Positions 6,239 to 9,473 of a stretch of DNA of 9,473 nucleotides are shown in pieces. Position numbers and translations under genes: made by a program. The DNA lies in contig JAGYLT010000073.1 of assembly GCA_018400545.1 (NCBI GenBank), forward strand, positions 1 through 9,473, in the 5' to 3' direction. The stretch's first letter is position 1, and every line of letters begins with the position of its first letter. The notes under the pieces were generated by a model, which was not told where the DNA came from, made no database searches, and saw only the letters and a list, made by a program, of their open reading frames with translations. The DNA comes from Bacteroidales bacterium (lineage in GTDB: Bacteria > Bacteroidota > Bacteroidia > Bacteroidales > 4484-276).

Positions 6239-7808
6239 AATTTTGGTTTTTCATTCGCTTACTCAATGTTTCCTCACGTTGTTTTTCCATATCTGCCAGT
6301 TCATCTGCATAAAAATATTTATCGGTCTCAAAAGGCTTTAATCGCTCAATCACAGTTTCATGCTCATCATATTTTGCCAGATAAACTTCATCCATCCATT
6401 CCATATTCCGGCTTTCGTTGAATTTCAGCACGAACAGTTTCTCGCCGTTTACCTCGGTAACACCAATCAGGGAAGTTTTCCCGGCTGATGATGTCATGGT
6501 GATGTAACGCGACGGGCGGCTGATGGATGGAAGCGACCGGTACACTTTGCTAAACACCTTGTTCATTTCGGCGAGCGGGGTGGAGAAATAGTGATGCTCA
6601 CCTGTGGGACGCGGGCAATACATGGAGTGGAACCCGATGCCGAGCATCGAAAATACATGGCCGAGGTCGATCCAGTTTTGCGCTGATTTATCCACATCCG
6701 TTTTTCCGTTTTCATCTTTAAACAAGCTGATGTGATTCATCACCGGGCTTTGGCTCTTCATGGTAAGACCATAGGCCTTGAGCCTTCTTACTGCTGCGAT
6801 TGTGCTGATGTTGAGCAATTCGCGCGGGGTAGAAAAGTGTGACATAAACGCAACCTGAATGCCATTGTCGATCAGCTTTTTGAAGAGCTGCAGGATTTTT
6901 TCATACTCATCCGTAAGAATCATTTCCGGATAGTAAGTGAGCACCCTTGTTCCCAGCCTAACGGTTTTGATGTGTGCCAGTTCCGGATCATCAATTACCG
7001 GCAGCAGGTATTCTTCCAGCCGTTCCAATGGCATGTATCCTGCATCTCCTCCGGTGATGAGGATGTCGGTAATTTCCTTGTGTCTTTTGATGTATTCGTG
7101 CACGGGCTTCGACTCTCGTTGGATGAACATATCCTCATCGCCGCGAACCTGAGCATGGCGGAAGCAATACGTGCAGAATGAAAAACAACTTTGCGTGGTC
7201 TTGTCAAAAATCAGGTGTACGTGCGGATACTTATGCTGGCTGCCTTCAATAATTTCCAGTTCACCTTCTTCGGTTTCGTACCAGGGCTTGTTGAGTTGTT
7301 GTTTGCCATCGTGGGGGTTGGTAAGTTGCCTGTGCTCTTCCACGATTTTCTTTTTCTCCTCTTCAGAAGCTTCAACATATTTTTTGGTGGTTTCCGCATT
7401 GATCATCCCGGGCTGCGGGAAGGTAAGCTGAAAAAGAGAATCTGTTGCGAAGTTGGACCAGTCGATGGCATTGAGCGTGTGCTTGGTTACCATAAACCGG
7501 TAAACATCAATAAAAAATTCCCTTTCCTTAATGTAGCCGATATCGATGCCACGGCTCAGCAGGATATCCACGATTTCCCTGAAACCTTTTTTGCCTGCAT
7601 ACTGGTGTCTTCCCTTAAAGATCGGTTCGCTGGTGCTATAAATACCTGAATGTTGGGGGTATGCATTGTGCATCCGGTTTAATAAACCAATCGGGAGCAG
7701 ATTTTCTTCTTTAACAATCTGTTTGGTTTGATCGGTGAATTCATAATGATCCATCATTTCCTGCAAATCAGGATGTTCCAAAACCATTTTTTCTTCGACA
7801 AGTTCCAT
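6228..7808 (-). CDS. Radical SAM/PLP 2,3-aminomutase, KamA superfamily, probably not lysine-specific
   Basis: The 526-residue protein has the radical-SAM cluster motif C208-x3-C212-x2-C215 (CFSFCTYC), followed by Arg217, which lines up with the substrate-carboxylate arginine of KamA. It also has TGGDAGY (252-258, SAM contact) and SSAGK with Lys444 at the position of the PLP lysine. These are the marks of aminomutases that shift an alpha-amino group to the beta carbon by radical chemistry. It is longer than clostridial KamA (about 416 residues), mainly from an N-terminal region of about 200 residues that I do not recognise. By eye, KamA Asp293 and Asp330, which hold the lysine side-chain amine, align with Arg400 and Thr437, arguing against lysine. 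The start is ATG at 7808; a TTG 39 bases upstream is unlikely because ATG follows an A-rich leader typical of the phylum. It is the first gene of the five-gene operon. The superfamily is confident; the substrate is unknown. Confidence 0.85.
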   Translation of the reverse strand: MELVEEKMVLEHPDLQEMMDHYEFTDQTKQIVKEENLLPIGLLNRMHNAYPQHSGIYSTSEPIFKGRHQYAGKKGFREIVDILLSRGIDIGYIKEREFFIDVYRFMVTKHTLNAIDWSNFATDSLFQLTFPQPGMINAETTKKYVEASEEEKKKIVEEHRQLTNPHDGKQQLNKPWYETEEGELEIIEGSQHKYPHVHLIFDKTTQSCFSFCTYCFRHAQVRGDEDMFIQRESKPVHEYIKRHKEITDILITGGDAGYMPLERLEEYLLPVIDDPELAHIKTVRLGTRVLTYYPEMILTDEYEKILQLFKKLIDNGIQVAFMSHFSTPRELLNISTIAAVRRLKAYGLTMKSQSPVMNHISLFKDENGKTDVDKSAQNWIDLGHVFSMLGIGFHSMYCPRPTGEHHYFSTPLAEMNKVFSKVYRSLPSISRPSRYITMTSSAGKTSLIGVTEVNGEKLFVLKFNESRNMEWMDEVYLAKYDEHETVIERLKPFETDKYFYADELADMEKQREETLSKRMKNQNYDK

Positions 7809-7912
7809 TTTTAAATATTTTTTTTTGATGTGAATTAACGAAACCAATTTGGTGTTGCCATCGCCGACTTATGCTTTTGTTTTTCAAACAATAAATCGGA
7901 ACAGCGTGGTTG

Positions 7913-7943
7913 CAAAATTAGATTAAATTGTACAACGCGCAAA
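7913..7943 (-). promoter_or_regulatory. Bacteroidota-type promoter of the five-gene operon
   Basis: Read on the minus strand, TTTG (7943-7940) is followed after exactly 19 bases by TAATTTTG (7920-7913), matching the Bacteroidota -33/-7 consensus in both boxes and in spacing. Transcription should begin near 7906, leaving a leader of about 100 bases before the ATG at 7808. The leader contains a short AU-rich hairpin (TTGTTT, a GAA loop, AAACAA) and a small palindrome with ACCAA/TTGGT arms (7843-7853). It ends in an A-rich tract next to the start codon. No known riboswitch fold was recognised. Confidence 0.75.
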
Positions 7944-8015
7944 GAAAATAGCCGGTCTTTTACAAGCATTCAGGCGGTGTTTACCCTAAAAGTTGAAAAT
8001 GTTAATAAATGTAAA

Positions 8016-8087
8016 ATTGATAGTCGGAAAACCAGGGAGATTTACAGAAAAAATGGCTGTCGGATTTTGTGAAAAATAACTATCAAT
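8016..8087. repeat. 9-base perfect inverted repeat in the divergent intergenic region
   Basis: ATTGATAGT (8016-8024) and ACTATCAAT (8079-8087) are perfect inverse complements 54 bases apart. Inside them ACAG and CTGT could form a smaller nested pairing. This may be a weak RNA hairpin or paired regulator half-sites, but a 9-base match in an AT-rich region of this length is not far from chance. Confidence 0.3.
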
Positions 8088-8278
8088 ATCCCGTGAAAAG
8101 TGATTTTTATTTTGGTGATTTATTGGTGGCAGGTTTTATCCGTCATCGATAATGCTTTAAAAATCTTTTCTTGAATAGCATTTTTCATTTCATATCCTTA
8201 TTCAGACTCACCCTAAATTTCTAATTTTCCACTCATCTTACCCTTTTCTCCTTACTTTTACTTTTCAAAGATTTCTTT

Positions 8279-9473
8279 ATGAAGCGCAGAGATTTTATCA
8301 AAACAGGCTCGTTGGTTTCCGGAGGTTTGATGATGGGTGGATCGCTGGTTAACAGCCTCATGGCCGACCCGAAAATCAGGGAAGTAGCTGGCAGTCATTT
8401 TTCGTATGAAAAAATGGTGAGGCTTGGTTGCCCGGCTCATAACTGTGGCGGAAGATGTTTGCTGAAAGTTTATGTCAGGGAAGGTGTTATCGTTAGAATC
8501 GAAACCGACGACCGCCCGGGAGACGGTATAGAAAATCCACAACTCAGGGCCTGTTTGCGCGGACGTGGATATCGCCACCGCCAGTATCACACCGACCGGC
8601 TAAAATATCCCATGAAACGAACCGGCAAGCGGGGCGAGGGAAAATTTGAACGCATATCCTGGGATGAAGCCACAGATATGATGGCTGAAAATCTCACCCG
8701 AATTCGCGAAAAATATGGAAATAGTGCGCTTTACGTTCCTTATGGCACCGGAAGCTACAACCAAACCAACGGTCGCTGGCCGGCTGCAAGGTTGCTCAAC
8801 CTTTTTGGCGGAGCACTGGGATATTATAATTCCTACAGTTGGGCCTGCATTTCCAAAGCTACGCCTTATGTTTACGGAACCAGCATTACCGGCAACCAGC
8901 GGCAGGACTGGGTAAACTGCAAATACATCATCATGTGGGGCTGGAACCCAAGCGAAATGCGCGATGGGACCAACTCAGAATATTTTGTAAAGAAAGCGCG
9001 GGAGAACGGTGCCAAAGTTGTTTGCATCGACCCCCGGATGACCCTGAGTGCAGTTTCGCTGGCCGATGAGTGGATTCCCATCCGGCCGGGAACAGATACA
9101 GCCATGATGAGTGCCATGGCCTGGGTGATGATTGAAGAAGGCCTGTATGATAAGGATTTCGTGAAAACCCACTGTCTGGGATTTGATGAAACGCAAATGC
9201 CTGAAGGCCTCGAACAGGAAGAAAGTTACAAGGATTATATTTTGGGAACCAGGGACGGCCAGCCCAAAACCCCGGCCTGGGCAGAAGAACTAACCGGGAT
9301 TCCGGCAGAAACAATTGCCCGGATTGCCAGAGACTTTGCCACCACAAAGCCAGCTATGCTTTATCAGGGCTATGGCATGCAGCGGAGGGCGTATGGCGAA
9401 CAGCCGGTCAGGGGTGGATGCGTGTTAGCTGCCATCACCGGTAACGTTGGTGTTTCAGGAGGCTGGGCATCAG
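8279..9473 (+). CDS. Tat-exported molybdopterin oxidoreductase, DmsA-like catalytic subunit (3' end outside window)
   Basis: The frame stays open from ATG 8279 to the right edge, giving 398 residues, about half the usual ~800. MKRRDFIKTGSLVSGG is a twin-arginine signal, so the folded enzyme should be exported. C51-x4-C56-x3-C60 with C92 in RACLRGR forms the [4Fe-4S] site; E. coli DmsA has x3 in the first gap. RLKYPMKR, RGEGKFERISWDEA (118-131), IDPR (250-253), RPGTDT (269-274), KTPAWAEELTG and AITGNVG all match DmsA. Ser187 in SYSWA lies where DmsA and the Rhodobacter DMSO reductase have the Mo-ligating serine, so this is probably a serine-ligated DMSO-reductase-family enzyme with bis-MGD cofactor. 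Such enzymes reduce sulfoxides, N-oxides or other oxyanions in anaerobic respiration, usually with an iron-sulfur subunit and a membrane anchor encoded next door, here probably beyond the edge. It is transcribed away from the aminomutase operon. The family is confident; the electron acceptor is not known. Confidence 0.88.
   Translation, partial: MKRRDFIKTGSLVSGGLMMGGSLVNSLMADPKIREVAGSHFSYEKMVRLGCPAHNCGGRCLLKVYVREGVIVRIETDDRPGDGIENPQLRACLRGRGYRHRQYHTDRLKYPMKRTGKRGEGKFERISWDEATDMMAENLTRIREKYGNSALYVPYGTGSYNQTNGRWPAARLLNLFGGALGYYNSYSWACISKATPYVYGTSITGNQRQDWVNCKYIIMWGWNPSEMRDGTNSEYFVKKARENGAKVVCIDPRMTLSAVSLADEWIPIRPGTDTAMMSAMAWVMIEEGLYDKDFVKTHCLGFDETQMPEGLEQEESYKDYILGTRDGQPKTPAWAEELTGIPAETIARIARDFATTKPAMLYQGYGMQRRAYGEQPVRGGCVLAAITGNVGVSGGWAS

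Larger units (their letters stand above)
7809..8278. other. Non-coding divergent region between the aminomutase operon and the oxidoreductase
   Basis: These 470 AT-rich bases hold no convincing gene. They contain the leader and promoter of the minus-strand operon (to 7943) and must contain the control region of the plus-strand oxidoreductase. On the plus strand only near-matches to the -7 consensus are present, such as TACTTTTA at 8253-8260 and the overlapping TACTTTTC at 8259-8266, without a -33 TTTG at the right distance. A 9-base inverted repeat is listed separately. I saw no clear binding site for a known regulator and no RNA gene. Confidence 0.6.

Noticed and set aside
6228..7808. Standard lysine 2,3-aminomutase (kamA) or the translation-factor enzyme EpmB
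   Set aside because: The lysine-binding aspartates are replaced, the protein is about 110 residues longer than KamA and far longer than EpmB, and no efp or beta-lysine acetyltransferase gene is present.
7809..7847. TTG at 7847 as the aminomutase start, giving 13 more residues
   Set aside because: ATG at 7808 follows an A-rich tract typical of starts in this phylum; the extra residues (VSLIHIKKKYLK) are translated leader with no family support.
8258..8590. Minus-strand ORF of 110 residues opposite the start of the oxidoreductase
   Set aside because: It is antisense to the Tat signal and iron-sulfur region of a clear DmsA-like gene and has no recognisable domain; it is a shadow frame.

Overview
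The window looks like a stretch of Bacteroidota chromosome, probably from an anaerobic or facultative member. The clues are promoters of the Bacteroidota type (-33 TTTG and -7 TAnnTTTG, one with a 19-base spacer), AT-rich gene starts that mostly lack a Shine-Dalgarno sequence, and protein sequences of that general character. No rRNA, tRNA, CRISPR array, transposase or phage gene was seen.

Layout. Bases 1-407 are the end of an MFS transporter, closed by a rho-independent terminator. Bases 479-2187 are a two-gene tRNA-modification operon: a TrmJ-type 2'-O-methyltransferase and a tRNA-dihydrouridine synthase, overlapping by 4 bases. A short convergent gap (2188-2294) holds a GC-rich hairpin. Bases 2295-7808, all on the minus strand, are a tight five-gene operon transcribed from a good promoter at 7913-7943. 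In transcription order it encodes a radical-SAM/PLP 2,3-aminomutase (KamA superfamily), both subunits of a 3-oxoacid CoA-transferase, a class-III aminotransferase and a 3-oxoadipyl-CoA-type thiolase. After a 470-base non-coding stretch, a divergent Tat-exported molybdopterin oxidoreductase (DmsA-like) starts at 8279 and runs off the right edge.

How the genes work together. The five-gene operon reads as one catabolic route for an amino acid. The aminomutase moves the alpha-amino group to the beta carbon, the aminotransferase turns the beta-amino acid into a 3-oxoacid, the CoA-transferase activates it, and the thiolase releases acetyl-CoA plus an acyl-CoA two carbons shorter. The logic matches the Bacillus yodTSRQPO lysine operon, but the beta-lysine acetyltransferase and deacetylase of that operon are missing. 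By-eye alignment shows the two aspartates that bind the lysine side chain in KamA replaced by Arg400 and Thr437. With PcaI/PcaJ/PcaF-like downstream enzymes, this suggests a substrate with an acidic side chain, such as 2-aminoadipate or glutamate, rather than lysine. This is the most interesting part of the window. It is an inference from sequence, not an established pathway.
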